DNA of 62,000 bases from Adiantum capillus-veneris (GCA_014529385.2 CM043944.1:83318884-83380883), one strand, 5' to 3'. Shown: positions 33,319-43,637, counted from the first letter of the stretch. Notes: generated from the sequence alone by a model not told the origin. A program made the numbers and translations.

Positions 33319-34480
33319 GACTTTAGTATGGCAGACCAGTTTCCAGATCCCGCTTCTATGAGTGCAGATGCATTCATGGGCTTCATTACACGGATGACGC
33401 CTGCTCAGATGGCAGAGGCTTCTCAGTACTGGGTAGCCAGAGGCACAGGTACTACGCCTCTGGTCTTCACACCCGAGGGTCCGATGCCTAGGGGGGGGAC
33501 ACCTATGGGGGGGGGGGGGACGCCTATGGGTACGACGCCTGCTTCTCCCATCACGGCCGCTTCGACACCTAGGGGTGGGGCAGAGGCGGGTACGTCCTCA
33601 TCTCCGCAGCACAGGCGCACTTGCCGATCTCGACGATCGTCAGGTGGAGGTGGTGGTTGTTGTGGAGAAGGGTCCACAGATGCTTTGACCCCTCCTCGCT
33701 CACGACCCCCGTCCTACCTAGGACACCTCTCGAGACACCTCTTGGCACACCTCGGACACCTTGGGGGACACACGATCCTAGTGCCTCCAATCTCTATAGT
33801 GTACGGCCAGATAGTTCTGTTGACATGGATAGACCGGGACTGAGATGAGACAGCGGATTCGCCAGCTCGCGGAGCTACAATTTTCGACCAGCCTTCTGAC
33901 GTCTTGGGATCATCAGGAAAAGGAAAAAGTCAATTACATAGTGGAGACCATCCTGAGAGAGTACCAGCCTGCTCCGAATTCTGACGTTGTTCCGAGGAGC
34001 TGGATTAAGGATGTGCACGGGACATCGTGAAACATCGACGAGACGCAGCTCGGAAGGCTTTCAGGATCGGCTCGCTGAAGCCTTCGGGCATCCCACACGA
34101 GACGTGGCTTCAGATCAGGGAGGACGAGCGGACAACGCCCACGTGGTTCAGACAGCAGCGTGAGGCTGTGCAGATACGACAGATGACCAGGGGGACATCT
34201 CATCTTGGCAGCAAAGGCTTCGATACTTTTCGCTATGAGTTTGTGAGTTTCTAATCCAATCTTAACTATGGCGTTTTTTAAAACGCGATGAATCATGTAT
34301 TCTTATTACTCTCATTTTTGTATAAACGTAGAATCTTGCGATGCATCGAGCCCCGACACGTCAGGAGGAGTCAGATGGATATCGCAAAGGTATCTATGAA
34401 GTATTGAATGATCTTGATGCTTCAGGAGAGCCTGTAGACTGGGCGGCCTTACAGTCTCGCTGATTGCTTGAGGTGAGACG
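33319..34480 (+). CDS. Second CACTA ORF, plant transposase-24-like
   Basis: The exon from the acceptor at 33318 begins MADQFPDPASMSADAFMGFI, passes a Pro/Gly/Thr-rich repeat (PMPRGGTPMGGGGTPMG), and changes frame once or twice near 33600-33840. From about 33845 it reads QLAELQFSTSLLTSWDHQEK and SWIKDVHG, then PSGIPHETWLQIREDERTTPTWFRQQ, then MTRGTSHLGSKGFDTFRYEF. That last block resembles the HTxGxKSF motif of the plant Ptta/En/Spm transposase family. A donor TTT/GTGAGT near 34242 and an acceptor ACGTAG at 34331 would add NLAMHRAPTRQEESDGYRKG, ending at a TGA near 34462. Frames are not continuous, so it may be non-functional. Confidence 0.5.
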
Positions 34481-34629
34481 TTAATATGTGTGAGTTGATT
34501 TAATTAAGTAAGTATATGTGAATACTAATTTTGTGAGTTGTCCTATATGCAGGTTGTGACGCCTAGTCATCAGTGGCCCGGATTTCATATATATGCTTTG
34601 TGAGACACAGACACGCTTCAGTGTCTCGT

Positions 34630-34965
34630 TTTGTATAGACATATATATATGGTTATGATTATTGTTCAGACAGTTATTGTTTTCCTTATGGTTATGGTTA
34701 TTGTCATTGTCATTGTCATTGTATAGACATGGTTATTTCTCCTATTCTTGTATAGACATAGTTATGGTTCAGGTTTTGTTTATGGTTATGTTTAACTTTC
34801 TGGTTATGCTTATGGTTATTGTTAATTTTGTTTATGGTTATGATCAAAGTGGTTATATTGGTCGGTTATGGTTTTAAGTTATGGTTATGCTTTTAAGTTA
34901 TGGTTATGGTTCGTCATGGTTATGATTTTAAGTTATGGTTATGCTTCGTTATGGTCATTGGCCTT
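34630..34965. repeat. Low-complexity GGTTATG/ATTGTCATTGTC repeat
   Basis: Over 300 bp GGTTATG recurs more than fifteen times, with a short ATTGTC tandem near 34700. The period is irregular. It lies between the second CACTA ORF and the right subterminal zone. Confidence 0.75.
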
Positions 34966-35207
34966 AAATCTCATGTGAGATCCTACATGGATAGCATGTA
35001 GGAGGCGTATACATGATTTTTTTTTTGAAAAGTTTATGTAAAAACGAAGGGAACTCTGCCGAAATTTTTGCAAGAGCACGGTTGATTTTGGTGTTGCTCG
35101 CTTTCTTGGGCAGAGGGAAGGAAGTCTGGCTGTGGTGCCTGTGTCCATCTTTTCATTGGGCACAGGCCAGGCTACCTGCCCTTTGCCCAATAAATTTTTT
35201 TTACTGT

Positions 35208-35408
35208 TATGATCGTCGATATACGCGTCGCTATACCCGTCTATACCAGCGTCGATATACGCGTCGCTATACCCGTCTATACCAGCGTCGATATACGCGT
35301 CGCTAAAAAAGCCTTTCCACGTGCATATCGACGCTCTTTGCGACAGTTTCACAGAGACGCGTATATCGACGCGTATAGCGACGTTAAGCGTCTCTATATA
35401 CGTCGATA
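35208..35408. repeat. Right subterminal repeats of the CACTA element
   Basis: A 36-bp unit beginning CGTCGATATACGCGTCGCTA is repeated at about 35214, 35250 and 35286. Further inverted ATCGACG copies follow. At least six ATCGACG/CGTCGAT sites and three CGTCGCTAT variants occur, mirroring the left end. Confidence 0.75.
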
Positions 35409-35432
35409 ACCCCCTTTTTTGTTGTAGTGTGT

Positions 35433-35984
35433 TAAGTCATGCAATGGTCCTGCTCTTTGAGAGAATTTTGCTATGAAGCATCTATAGTATTCACACATAC
35501 CAATAAAGCTTCTTAGCGCATGTAGATTCCTTGGATTAGGCCATGCTTTTATTACCTCCAACTTTGATGGATCCATACGGATACCATCTTGAGAGATAAT
35601 GTGATCTAAATATTGGATCTCTTGTAGAAAAATTTCACTTTTCTTTTGATTAATGAAAAGCTTATTCTCTCTCAAAACTTGAAAGATTACCTGGAGGTGT
35701 ACTTGTACTCCTCAAGAAAATTTGAGTGGCCTGAAGATTTTTGTCCATCGTGAGTTTGAATGCGGTTAGAGCATTTGTCAAGCCAAAACTTGTAACTTAT
35801 GAAATAGATCTTCTACCCGCGGCATGGGAAATCTTTTTCTTATAGTGATCCTATTTAGTGCTCTATAGTCGACACACATGTTATATGTGCCACTTTTATT
35901 TTGCACTAAAAGTACTTGTGAACAGAATGGAGAGGAGCTAGACCTTACCATTCCTTTTTCAACCAATTCATGCACTTGCCTCAT
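35433..35984 (-). pseudogene. RT of element B, catalytic core deleted
   Basis: Minus ORF 35984-35778 reads MRQVHELVEKGMVRSSSSPF, CVDYRALNRITIRKRFPMP and DLFHKLQ. ORF 35675-35394 holds the thumb (YLDHIISQDGIRMDPSKLEV, RSFIGMCEYYRCFI, AGPLHDLT). Between them about 100 bp replaces what is some 300 bp in element A. The missing part includes DLKSGYHQI, much of the MPFGLTNAP region and the FFDD catalytic box. This enzyme was lost by deletion. Confidence 0.8.
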
Positions 35985-36151
35985 GATCTGCTCTTGTTGA
36001 CCTTGTGAAACTCAATAAGGAGGTTATTAGGCGGTGAGCTTCCTAGTAGAAGCTCTATTGCATGGTCATCATCCCCTCATTTTGGAGGTAGCTCACTAGG
36101 GATGTCATCAATGAAAACATCTTGGAATCCATCTAGGAAATTAGACAAATC

Positions 36152-36700
36152 TCATTCCTTTTGATTCCCTTTGTTACTTGTGAAAACATTAGAATCATTT
36201 ACAGGTTCTCTAACAAAAATCATATACGCAAAAATAGAGCTTTTCATTGACTTATCAAAAGCAAGCATATTTACCAAGGATATGGCGTTCCTCAACTCAT
36301 TAGCATCTATGTACATGCTCTTTTCTCTGTAGGTGAAATAAATTCTCCTTTCAGGGAACTTCATGTTGGCAGCCATGCGGTTGAACCATGGTGCCCCTAG
36401 GATAACATCCTCATGTTGGAGAGGTAAAAAGAAGTCTTCTTTGTCGACGTAGCTTTGGACATGAAACCTCAACTTCCCAATCAAGGGAGTAATGGAGGCT
36501 TGCTATCCCTTTGAAAGCTGCATCGGTAGTTACAGTATCTCCCATCTCAAAAGCTTGAATGCTCAACTTAGTGGCCAACTCCATTGACATGAAGTTGTGA
36601 GTAGAGCCAAGGTCAAAGAGAATAAGGGCATCATGCTCCCTTACTTTTTCCCAAGCATAGGAGAGGTATGAGCCTTTTCAATGGGTATCCTCTTTAGAGC
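36152..36700 (-). pseudogene. Protease region of element B
   Basis: Minus ORF 36484-36152 carries LRFHVQSYVDKEDFFLPLQHEDVILGAPWFNRMAANMKFPERRI, nearly the same as element A. The active-site part lies just upstream in another frame (LFDLGSTHNFMS near 36600). The protein tail (DKSMKSSIFAYMIFVREPVND) leads towards RT. Confidence 0.75.
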
Positions 36701-37763
36701 TTCAACCATGGAAGCTCTAGGAGTGTCATCAAGTACATTTCTTTTGGGGCAAGAACGATAACCATGTTCTGCTCCCCACACTTAAAGCATTTATGGTCTT
36801 TATGAAAGGCCTCCAATTCTTTAGGAGAGAGCTTATCTTTACCTTTGTAAGCTCCTTTCTCCATGGCCTTGTTGTTGTTGGTGTTTGTGTTGCTTTGGGA
36901 AGAGTTTTGAGCATTGCTCTTCCCTTAGCTTCATTTGGATCCTTGTTTTCCATGGGCTTGAAATTTCTTCCTCCCCCTTGTTGGAAATCGATCCTTGAAG
37001 CAACCATAGTCTAGTGGATGACTTCGGTGGTAGTGCTAGGCCGTTGTGAGTTGACATACTCCGCTATTTCTTCAGGTCATACCGCACAAAATTGTTGCTT
37101 TTGTTTGATGAATTCTATTCTTTGAAAGACTGTAGCTTTGAGATGTAAATCCCAAAACTTGTTTACATATTTGTGGATAGACTCGTTGAAGAGTAGCTTC
37201 AAACTCCACCATTTGGTAAGCACTTTGTCCTCTGCATCGCTTGCAAGGAATTGCTTCACGATGGAAACTGTATAGTTTTCCATGTCTTTGGGGCCTCACC
37301 GTTGCCATGAAGGCTAGCCCACCATTGACGAGTAGATTTCTATGAGTGCATAGCTACATGGCGTAACTTGGAGGACTCCGTGAAGCCCTCGTCTCCAAAG
37401 GTCTCATCAAATTGTTGGATGAAGGAAAATACTTTGTTGGTGGCACCAAAGGTGCCATCATAGGTGAGAAAATAGATACTCTTTCCTCCCCCTTTGAATT
37501 TCTTAAGCTTTTGGGACCTTCGCCATGTAGGGTAAGTTTTGCAATGTACTCTCCTCTTGTATTCTCTAGGAGAATAACTATTGCTTTCATCGGAAGAGGA
37601 GGAAGGTGAAGACGGTGACCTCTTTCTTGCCTTTTTCTTCCTTTGTTTTCTCTCTTCCCTTTCGGAATGACGAGGACAAGGACTATGGGTTGACCGTTTC
37701 CTCTTGGGAGGAGTTGACGATAGTCTAGACCGTCGTCTTCATGGAGCCACATCTTTAGAGGAA
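36701..37763 (-). pseudogene. Gag main part of element B (left of copia E)
   Basis: Homology to element A's gag covers YDGTFGATNKVFSFIQQFDETF, the capsid block near 37280-37080 (MKQFLASDAEDK-like, ESIHKYVNKFWDLHLKA) and the zinc knuckle near 36780. That knuckle is broken by a frameshift between the CxxC and the HGYRSC halves. Codon CAA stands here where element A has TAA (9049). Confidence 0.75.
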
Positions 37764-37768
37764 GTTAG

Positions 37769-37995
37769 TGTTACCATATACATGTGGTAGTGATGTGTGT
37801 GAACACACTAGGACCGCCGGGGCATTTTTTCCCTCTTTAGGAGGTTTTTTTCCCCGTGCATTGTATATACGCCCATCACTCTAGGGCTAACTATCTTTCC
37901 ATTGCACACTAAGTAACACACTCTCTATTGTGTGCCTTGAGCTTCCTTCGTCTTCTCCAAGCTGTGTGTGTTTCTCTGCAACCCTAATTCCAACA
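37769..37995 (+). repeat. 5' LTR of copia E
   Basis: It begins TGTTACC and ends CCAACA. A TATATA stretch at 37865-37870 could be the promoter TATA box, which would place transcription start in the second half of the LTR. Confidence 0.93.
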
Positions 37996-37997
37996 AT

Positions 37998-38009
37998 TGG
38001 TATCAGAGC
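37998..38009 (+). other. Primer binding site of copia E
   Basis: TGGTATCAGAGC is a perfect match to the plant initiator-methionine tRNA PBS, two bases after the LTR. Confidence 0.92.
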
Positions 38010-38357
38010 AGGTCACGTCCTCCCGTGCTTAGTCGCCAGCTGCTCCAGCACACGCCTGCTCACTTTCTCCGATTTCAGTGAGCTTTGGCGAGCGTTCGCA
38101 GGTCGACAAATATTTTGGGAAAGCTCGAAGAGCTTAGTCTGTTCAAAATTTTAATTTGGGCTCATTTCGGCCTCCGTTTCCACTACGGGCAGTACTGCAC
38201 AGGCTATTTCGTCATTTTGTGCAGATTTTCTGTCAGTGCCGTTTTCTGCATAACAGGTGCCTTATAGTCTTCTACGGTTTGTGCTATATAGCACAAGTTC
38301 TTCCCGCTCCATTTCTCCTATTTTCGGCCAGTTTTCACATCAGGTGCAGCATTTACC

Positions 38358-39400
38358 ATGGCTGACAACAACAACACAGATGTGTTCAAGATGTTTGCTG
38401 CTAAGGACAGGTTGGATGGGGACAACTACCCTATGTGGGCTTATATGATGCAACATGTTCTTGTGTCAAAAGGTGTCTGGAACATTGTGCAGGGCATTGA
38501 TGTACGTCCTGGTTCTGAAGATGTAGGCGATGTTGAGGATGTTGCAGGTCTTGCTGCAAGGATTGCAGCTGTTAGAGTTGTTTTGCCTACGACAGAACAA
38601 GCTCGTTGGGATGTTAAGGATGCGCAGGCTCATGCATTGATTGCGTTGTCTGTGAAGCGCACCATTATTCCTCACATCCGTTCAGCAAAATCTGCAAAAC
38701 AGGCTTGGGATATTCTAGCAGGTCTTTATGCAAGCCGCAATGAGGCTAAAATTGCTTTGTTGCGTAAAGAGCTAGAGTCGAAGATTATGCATGAGGAAGA
38801 TGATATGGACACTTTCCTTGCTAGTGTCAAGAATATCAATGAGCAGCTTATTTCTGCAGGTGAAGTCATTCCAGACAGTTCCCTTGTGCAGACTGTTCTT
38901 GATGCCTTACCAGATTCCTACCAGACTTTTGCTAGTACTTGGAGACTGATGACCCAAGGAAATCCTGAAGTTGGCAAGTTTGATGCATTATGCACATTGC
39001 TGTTGCAAGAGTCACTTTCCAGAAAAAACAGGACTAGGCAGCGTGCAGTTGAACAGGCTTTTATTGCTTCTCAAAGAAAGGGTGGTAACAGTAATGCAGC
39101 CACTTCTTATGGTTCTGCTGCGAGTGGCAAAAATTATGTTCCTAATGCTTCTGCTGGCAGTACTTCGTCTGGCAATTCTGGTGATAAGGGCAAAAAGACG
39201 ATGCGTTGCCATTATTGTAAAGCCAATGATCACTTGATCAAATCGTGTCCTAAGTTAAAAGCCAAAGAGGCTAAGAAGAAAGAGGGTGGTTCCACTGCAA
39301 ATGCTGGTTCCACTACAAATGCAGCCATTGTTGAGTCTTCTGTGAAAGGAGACTGTGTTTCTGATGTTGATGCAGAATGGGCGTTTAGCGCAGAGTGCAC
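38358..39400 (+). CDS. Gag of copia E
   Basis: ATG 38358 follows a 360-bp leader. Gag reads RLDGDNYPMWAYMMQHVLVSKGVW near the start, and YQTFASTWRLMTQGNPEV and LLLQESLSRKNRT in the middle. An Asn/Ser/Gly-rich linker follows, then the knuckle CHYCKANDHLIKSCPK (near 39210). This frame stays open to 39704, but from about 39400 the sense of the polyprotein moves to the -1 frame, so the last 100 codons of the open frame are not gag. Gag packages element RNA and forms cytoplasmic virus-like particles. Confidence 0.88.
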
Positions 39401-39730
39401 TTACAACCTGCTGTCCATGATGCATGCTTGTCAGTTGCTGCAGATTCACATGTGTGGTATTTCGACAGTGGTGCTACAAAGCACATTACCTCACATCGTG
39501 AATTGTTTACCTCTCTCGATTCTGTCCCTCATGGAAATTCAGTCACTTGTGCCAACAACGCCTCTTATCCAGTTCAGGGAGTTGGAAAGATTGTGCTCAC
39601 TGCTGCTAATGGCAGTTCCTTCACACTTGTTGATGCACTTTATGTACCTGGGATCAAGAAGAATCTCTTGTCTGTATCCGCACTTGCTAGACTTGGACTT
39701 GTAGTCAAATTTGTGACAGATGTACAGTTC
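39395..39730 (+). CDS. Protease and integrase start of copia E, shifted frame
   Basis: In the frame -1 to gag, VWYFDSGATKHIT (near 39455) is the copia protease active site with catalytic D-S-G intact. IVLTAANGSSFTLVDALYVPGIKKNLLSVSALA follows, the conserved copia LxxVLYVPxLxxNLLSV block. Sense moves again to the next -1 frame near 39727 (DLSFGDEIVASGLL). Either each junction lost one base or a sequencing slip occurred. No clear slippery heptamer is seen, so programmed frameshifting is not supported. Confidence 0.8.
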
Positions 39731-39771
39731 ATGATCTCAGTTTTGGTGATGAAATTGTTGCATCTGGGCTT

Positions 39772-42639
39772 TTGTGCCGTGGGCTGTATAAGCTCACTTT
39801 GTATGACAAGTGTGGACAAAATTTTGCAAATGTTGTTGCAGATTCAAGGGCTATTTCAGATGCAAAACTTTGGCATGCACGTTTTGGTTATTTGAATTTT
39901 GCCAGTTTGTTGCGTTTGCAGAAATCTGATATGGTTGCTTCTTTGCCACCTCTTGAAGCACATGTCAAACATGTTTGTGAAGGCTGTATTTTGGGTAAAA
40001 TGCAGCGTTCTAAGTTTCCAAAGGATGGTTCAGTTCGGGCCACATGCAGGTTGCAGCTTGTGCATAGTGATGTTTGTGGGCCCATGCAAACTCCGTCCTT
40101 GGGCAATTACGTGTACTTCGTGACTTTCATTGATGATTACTCCAGGCATGCATGGGTATTTCCGCTTAAAGCGAAGTCCGAAGTCTTTATGTGCTTCAAA
40201 CAATTTCTGGCTATGGTTGAAAATGTCTCGAAATGTATTATGGACACCCTCCGTTCAGATCGAGGGGGGGAGTATATGTCTCATGAATTTAATGCATTTC
40301 TGGCTAGTCGTGGGATAAAACACCAATGTACAGTGCCTTATACACCTCAACAAAATGGTGTTGCTGAGAGGAAAAACATGTCACTGACGGAAATGGCACG
40401 ATGTATGGTCAAAAGTCAAGCTTTACCACATTCTTTTTGGCTTGAGGCCATCATGTGTGCCACTTATGTACTTAACAGGTGTCCTACGAAAGCTTTGCAG
40501 TCTATTACTCCATATGAAGCATGGCATGATAGAAAACCTTCTATTGAGCACATGCGTGTTTTTGGCTGTTTGGCATATGCTTTGGTGCCACAAGTGCAAC
40601 GCAGAAAATTGGATGATAAGGCTGTCAAATGTATTTTTGTTGGTTATAGTGCTGAAAGCAAAGGTTACAGGTTGTATCATCCGCAAACAAAACGTATTCT
40701 GGTTTCTCGAGATGTAGTGTTTGTGGAAGATTCTGTTCAGCACTTGTTGTCATGTACTAGAGACAGTAATGTAAGCTCACAGGACATTTATGACACTTTG
40801 TTGCCTCTTTTCAGTGGTGGAAATACGAATGTAAGTTCCAATGAGGTAAATGTACAGCCTATGGGGGTTTCTGAAAATGTTTTAGATCAGCCTATTACTG
40901 ATGCAGATGTACATGGTGTACTTGATGAGGAAAGGGCTGAAAATGAGCAGGCTAGAGGTATGCCAAAATGGCTTGTGCACACTTTGCGTGACAGTAAATT
41001 GGATGCACCTTTGTCTAGTCGTACTCGTTCAGGCTCTCGCCATGCATCTTATGCATCAGATTGTTATGCTTTGGCTGTGTCTAGCTTACATGATGTTGAG
41101 GAGCCTCTGTCTTTTGATGAAGCACAGAATTCAGAGAATTGGATGGCTGCCATGCAATCAGAATATGATGCACTTATAGAAAATGACACATGGACTTTAT
41201 GTGATTTGCCTCCTGGCAAAAAGACCATTGGTACGAAGTGGGTTTACAAGTTGAAATGCAAGCCGGATGGTGAGATTGATCGCCATAAGGCTCGACTTGT
41301 TGCAAAGGGTTATGCACAGCAAAAAGGCATAGATTATGAAGAGACTTTTGCTCCCACTTGTCGTATGACTACTGTGCGTTTTCTATGTGCATTGGCAGCT
41401 CATTTTGGTTGGGATGTACATCAATCAGACATTGTTACTGCTTTCTTGAATGGTGACATATTTGAGGAAGTTTATGTAACGCAGCCTCGCGGTTTATTCA
41501 TAAAAGGACAAGAGGACAAAGTGTGCAAATGTAAGAAGGCTTTGTATGGGTTGAAGCAATCTCCTCGTGCTTGGTATGAGAAAGCTGACACTCATTTGGT
41601 TAAACGAGGCTTTCGTAACAGTCCAACAGAAAGCACATTGTATGTAAAGCGTGAGGATGATGTATTTCTCATTGTGGTTCTTTATGTTGATGATTTGCTG
41701 ATCACTGGACCAAATGAGAGACATATTGCTGAATTTAAGGCTGATTTGAATGCTACTTTCAAGATGAAAGATTTGGGGCTGTTGCATCATTACTTGGGTA
41801 TACAGTTTAAGCAGTGTGATGGTGGTATTGCCTTGTGTCAGAAAAGTTACATAGAGACATTGCTATGTAAGTTTGGACTTGAGGATTGCAAACCTATTGC
41901 CACTCCCATGGAAACAGGTTTGAAGTTGAGTCTACATGATGCTGGCGATCCTGCTGATGTCACTCTTTACCAAACTGCTGTTGGCTGCCTGATTTATGTA
42001 TGCAACACGAGGCCAGATATTCAGTTTGCAGTCTCGCAGGTCTGCAGATTTATGCATAGCCCAGGGTCTAAGCATTGGCAGGTTGTCAAGAGGATTTTCC
42101 GCTACCTTAGTGGCACTTTACATCTTGGCTTGTTTTATCCCAAGGGGGGATCATTGCCGCCAGACTTACATGCTTTTTCGGACTCAGATTGGGCTGGTTG
42201 TTTTGACACGCGAGTGTCCACAAGTGGTTTTTGTTTTATGCTTGGCAGTTCATGTATATCATGGTTGAGCAAGAAGCAACCTACTGTGGCCACTTCGAGT
42301 TGTGAGGCTGAGTACAAGGCAGTCTTCACAGCTACGGTTGAGTGTGTATGGCTCAGACGCCTTATGGCTGACTTGGGTGTTGGACAGGACACTGCCAACA
42401 CTATCTACACTGACAGTCAGAGCGCATTGGCAGTTGCGAGGAACCCAGTTTTTCATGCTCGCACAAAGCACATTGAGGTGCATTACCACTATGTCAGGGA
42501 GAGGCTCTCAGCAGGAGAGATCAGCTTGGCTTATGTGCCAACACAGGACAACCTTGCAGATCTTTTCACAAAGGCATTGTCTCGTGAGAAGCTTGAAGCT
42601 TTCCGCAAAGCTTTGGGCTTACTCCCCTTTGTGGACTGA
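39772..42639 (+). CDS. Integrase, RT and RNase H polyprotein of copia E
   Basis: A 955-codon ORF; the first named ATG is internal to the polyprotein. Integrase zinc domain: LWHARFGYLN to CEGCILGK (residues about 34-83). The core acids lie in LVHSDVCGP, FIDDYSR/LRSDRGGEY and QQNGVAERKN. RT: TKWVYKLKCKPDG, KARLVAKGYAQ, DVHQSDIVTAFLNGD, KALYGLKQSPRAWY and the catalytic LYVDDLLITG. RNase H: FSDSDWAGC, SSCEAEY, YTDSQSALA and ARTKHIEVHYHYVRE. It ends LPFVD before TGA at 42637. All catalytic residues are intact. Product would reverse transcribe and insert element cDNA. Confidence 0.95.
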   Translation: MCRGLYKLTLYDKCGQNFANVVADSRAISDAKLWHARFGYLNFASLLRLQKSDMVASLPPLEAHVKHVCEGCILGKMQRSKFPKDGSVRATCRLQLVHSDVCGPMQTPSLGNYVYFVTFIDDYSRHAWVFPLKAKSEVFMCFKQFLAMVENVSKCIMDTLRSDRGGEYMSHEFNAFLASRGIKHQCTVPYTPQQNGVAERKNMSLTEMARCMVKSQALPHSFWLEAIMCATYVLNRCPTKALQSITPYEAWHDRKPSIEHMRVFGCLAYALVPQVQRRKLDDKAVKCIFVGYSAESKGYRLYHPQTKRILVSRDVVFVEDSVQHLLSCTRDSNVSSQDIYDTLLPLFSGGNTNVSSNEVNVQPMGVSENVLDQPITDADVHGVLDEERAENEQARGMPKWLVHTLRDSKLDAPLSSRTRSGSRHASYASDCYALAVSSLHDVEEPLSFDEAQNSENWMAAMQSEYDALIENDTWTLCDLPPGKKTIGTKWVYKLKCKPDGEIDRHKARLVAKGYAQQKGIDYEETFAPTCRMTTVRFLCALAAHFGWDVHQSDIVTAFLNGDIFEEVYVTQPRGLFIKGQEDKVCKCKKALYGLKQSPRAWYEKADTHLVKRGFRNSPTESTLYVKREDDVFLIVVLYVDDLLITGPNERHIAEFKADLNATFKMKDLGLLHHYLGIQFKQCDGGIALCQKSYIETLLCKFGLEDCKPIATPMETGLKLSLHDAGDPADVTLYQTAVGCLIYVCNTRPDIQFAVSQVCRFMHSPGSKHWQVVKRIFRYLSGTLHLGLFYPKGGSLPPDLHAFSDSDWAGCFDTRVSTSGFCFMLGSSCISWLSKKQPTVATSSCEAEYKAVFTATVECVWLRRLMADLGVGQDTANTIYTDSQSALAVARNPVFHARTKHIEVHYHYVRERLSAGEISLAYVPTQDNLADLFTKALSREKLEAFRKALGLLPFVD

Positions 42640-42702
42640 TCCTGTCCTCAGGGCATGGCACTTCCCTTTACTCATGTGCTAGCTCTCGTTCACCGCATCA
42701 CT

Positions 42703-42714
42703 CCAGGGGGGATT
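42703..42714 (+). other. Polypurine tract of copia E
   Basis: CAGGGGGGATT directly precedes the 3' LTR start TGTTACC. Confidence 0.8.
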
Positions 42715-42941
42715 TGTTACCATATACATGTGGTAGTGATGTGTGTGAACACACTAGGACCGCCGGGGCATTTTTTCCCTCTTTAGGAGGTTTTTTCCCC
42801 CGTGCATTGTATATACGCCCATCACTCTAGGGCTAACTATCTTTCCATTGCACACTAAGTAACACACTCTCTATTGTGTGCCTTGAGCTTCCTTCGTCTT
42901 CTCCAAGCTGTGTGTGTTTCTCTGCAACCCTAATTCCAACA
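42715..42941 (+). repeat. 3' LTR of copia E
   Basis: It is identical to the 5' LTR except at one position (TTTTTTTCCCC versus TTTTTTCCCCC). Confidence 0.95.
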
Positions 42942-42946
42942 GTTAG

Positions 42947-43237
42947 GGATTCATTTATTTCTCGTTCTTTGGATCCCTCATCTCTTATGGGAGAGAGTCT
43001 TCTTTTGGGAATCTCATCAAGAGACCTCCTAAACTCTCTCTCCTCTTGGGGAGGAAGGGAAATCCTATAAGCTCGAAGTTGTCGGGTAACTTCAGCTTGC
43101 AAAGTAGGGTTGCCCATAGCTTAATGCAACCTAGTAATAAGATAATTGATAAACATGGGGGCATCACCATTAGCACCTTCATGTGCAAAATCAAAGTTAT
43201 CAATGTTCATTCTACTCTCTTGGTTATTGTTAGCCAT
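42947..43237 (-). pseudogene. Gag N-terminus of element B (right of copia E)
   Basis: ATG at 43237 on the minus strand opens MANNNQESRMNIDNFDFAHE, matching element A's MADNSKESEINVDNFDFANE. TAA at 43123-43121 stands where A has CAA (Q of RLQQAMGNP). MGNPTLQAEVTRQLRAYRI and RRLSPIRDEG follow to the copia E target site. Confidence 0.82.
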
Positions 43238-43637
43238 GCTAGTTATACTTATGTGTTTACTTAGTGTATCCTTTGGCAATTCAAAACCTTAGTTGCTACT
43301 CCTCTTAACCTTTGAAACTAAGTACTTAAGTATCTACACCCACGGCTCGAATTGGTTAATTACAGAGAGTAGTGGAGTGAGTCTAACATAGCAGAATTGC
43401 CGAGGATAGCTCCTTTCGGACTTCTTATGGCTCAATAATGGTTAAGCTGTAGGCAAGTCTGAAAAGACCCCATTATTAAGACCAAAGCTCCTTAGATGTG
43501 CACCATATTGCACATAGTGGGCTCAACAAAACCGATAATAGATCCAGTCCCACTTACCCTAATATAATTAACAAAATGAACCATTAATAGGCTACTTAAG
43601 GACCTCTCTATTTAAACAAGAACAGAGAAACCAAATG

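Larger units (their letters stand above)
30419..35429 (+). mobile_element. CACTA (En/Spm-type) DNA transposon, 5011 bp
   Basis: The ends are CACTACAACA at 30419 and, inverted, TGTTGTAGTG ending at 35429. The terminal inverted repeat extends, with gaps, through GTTATCGACG on both sides. TGT flanks it at 30416-30418 and 35430-35432, the 3-bp duplication typical of this superfamily. Excision in silico restores the RT/RNase H reading frame of element B at DLTKKN. Subterminal zones carry repeated ATCGACG. Inside are a TNP2-like N-terminal ORF, a second ORF with a plant transposase-24-like end, a 173-bp tandem array and microsatellites. The catalytic core of TNP2 is absent, so it is probably non-autonomous. 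Confidence 0.88.
37769..42941 (+). mobile_element. Ty1/copia retrotransposon E, complete and recent
   Basis: 227-bp LTRs at 37769-37995 and 42715-42941 differ at one base (in a T/C run). GTTAG is duplicated at 37764-37768 and 42942-42946. PBS, gag, protease, integrase, RT, RNase H and a polypurine tract are all present in copia order (integrase before RT). The whole length is 5173 bp, normal for the superfamily. Two single-base frame changes split the polyprotein. It sits in the gag of element B. Decayed relatives lie at 13615-14655 and 24977-25673. Confidence 0.95.

Noticed and set aside
33423-33790. Proline-rich minus-strand ORFs opposite the second CACTA ORF
   Set aside because: They are shadows of the Gly/Pro/Thr-rich plus-strand repeat; the plus strand has splice signals and a transposase-like end.
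34662-34877. 71-codon ORF rich in Leu, Val and Tyr that looks like a membrane protein
   Set aside because: It is the reading of a low-complexity GGTTATG repeat; hydrophobicity comes from T-rich codons.
39380-39420. Programmed -1 frameshift between gag and protease of copia E
   Set aside because: No X-XXY-YYZ slippery heptamer is visible and copia elements of this type use a single frame; a mutation or base error is simpler.
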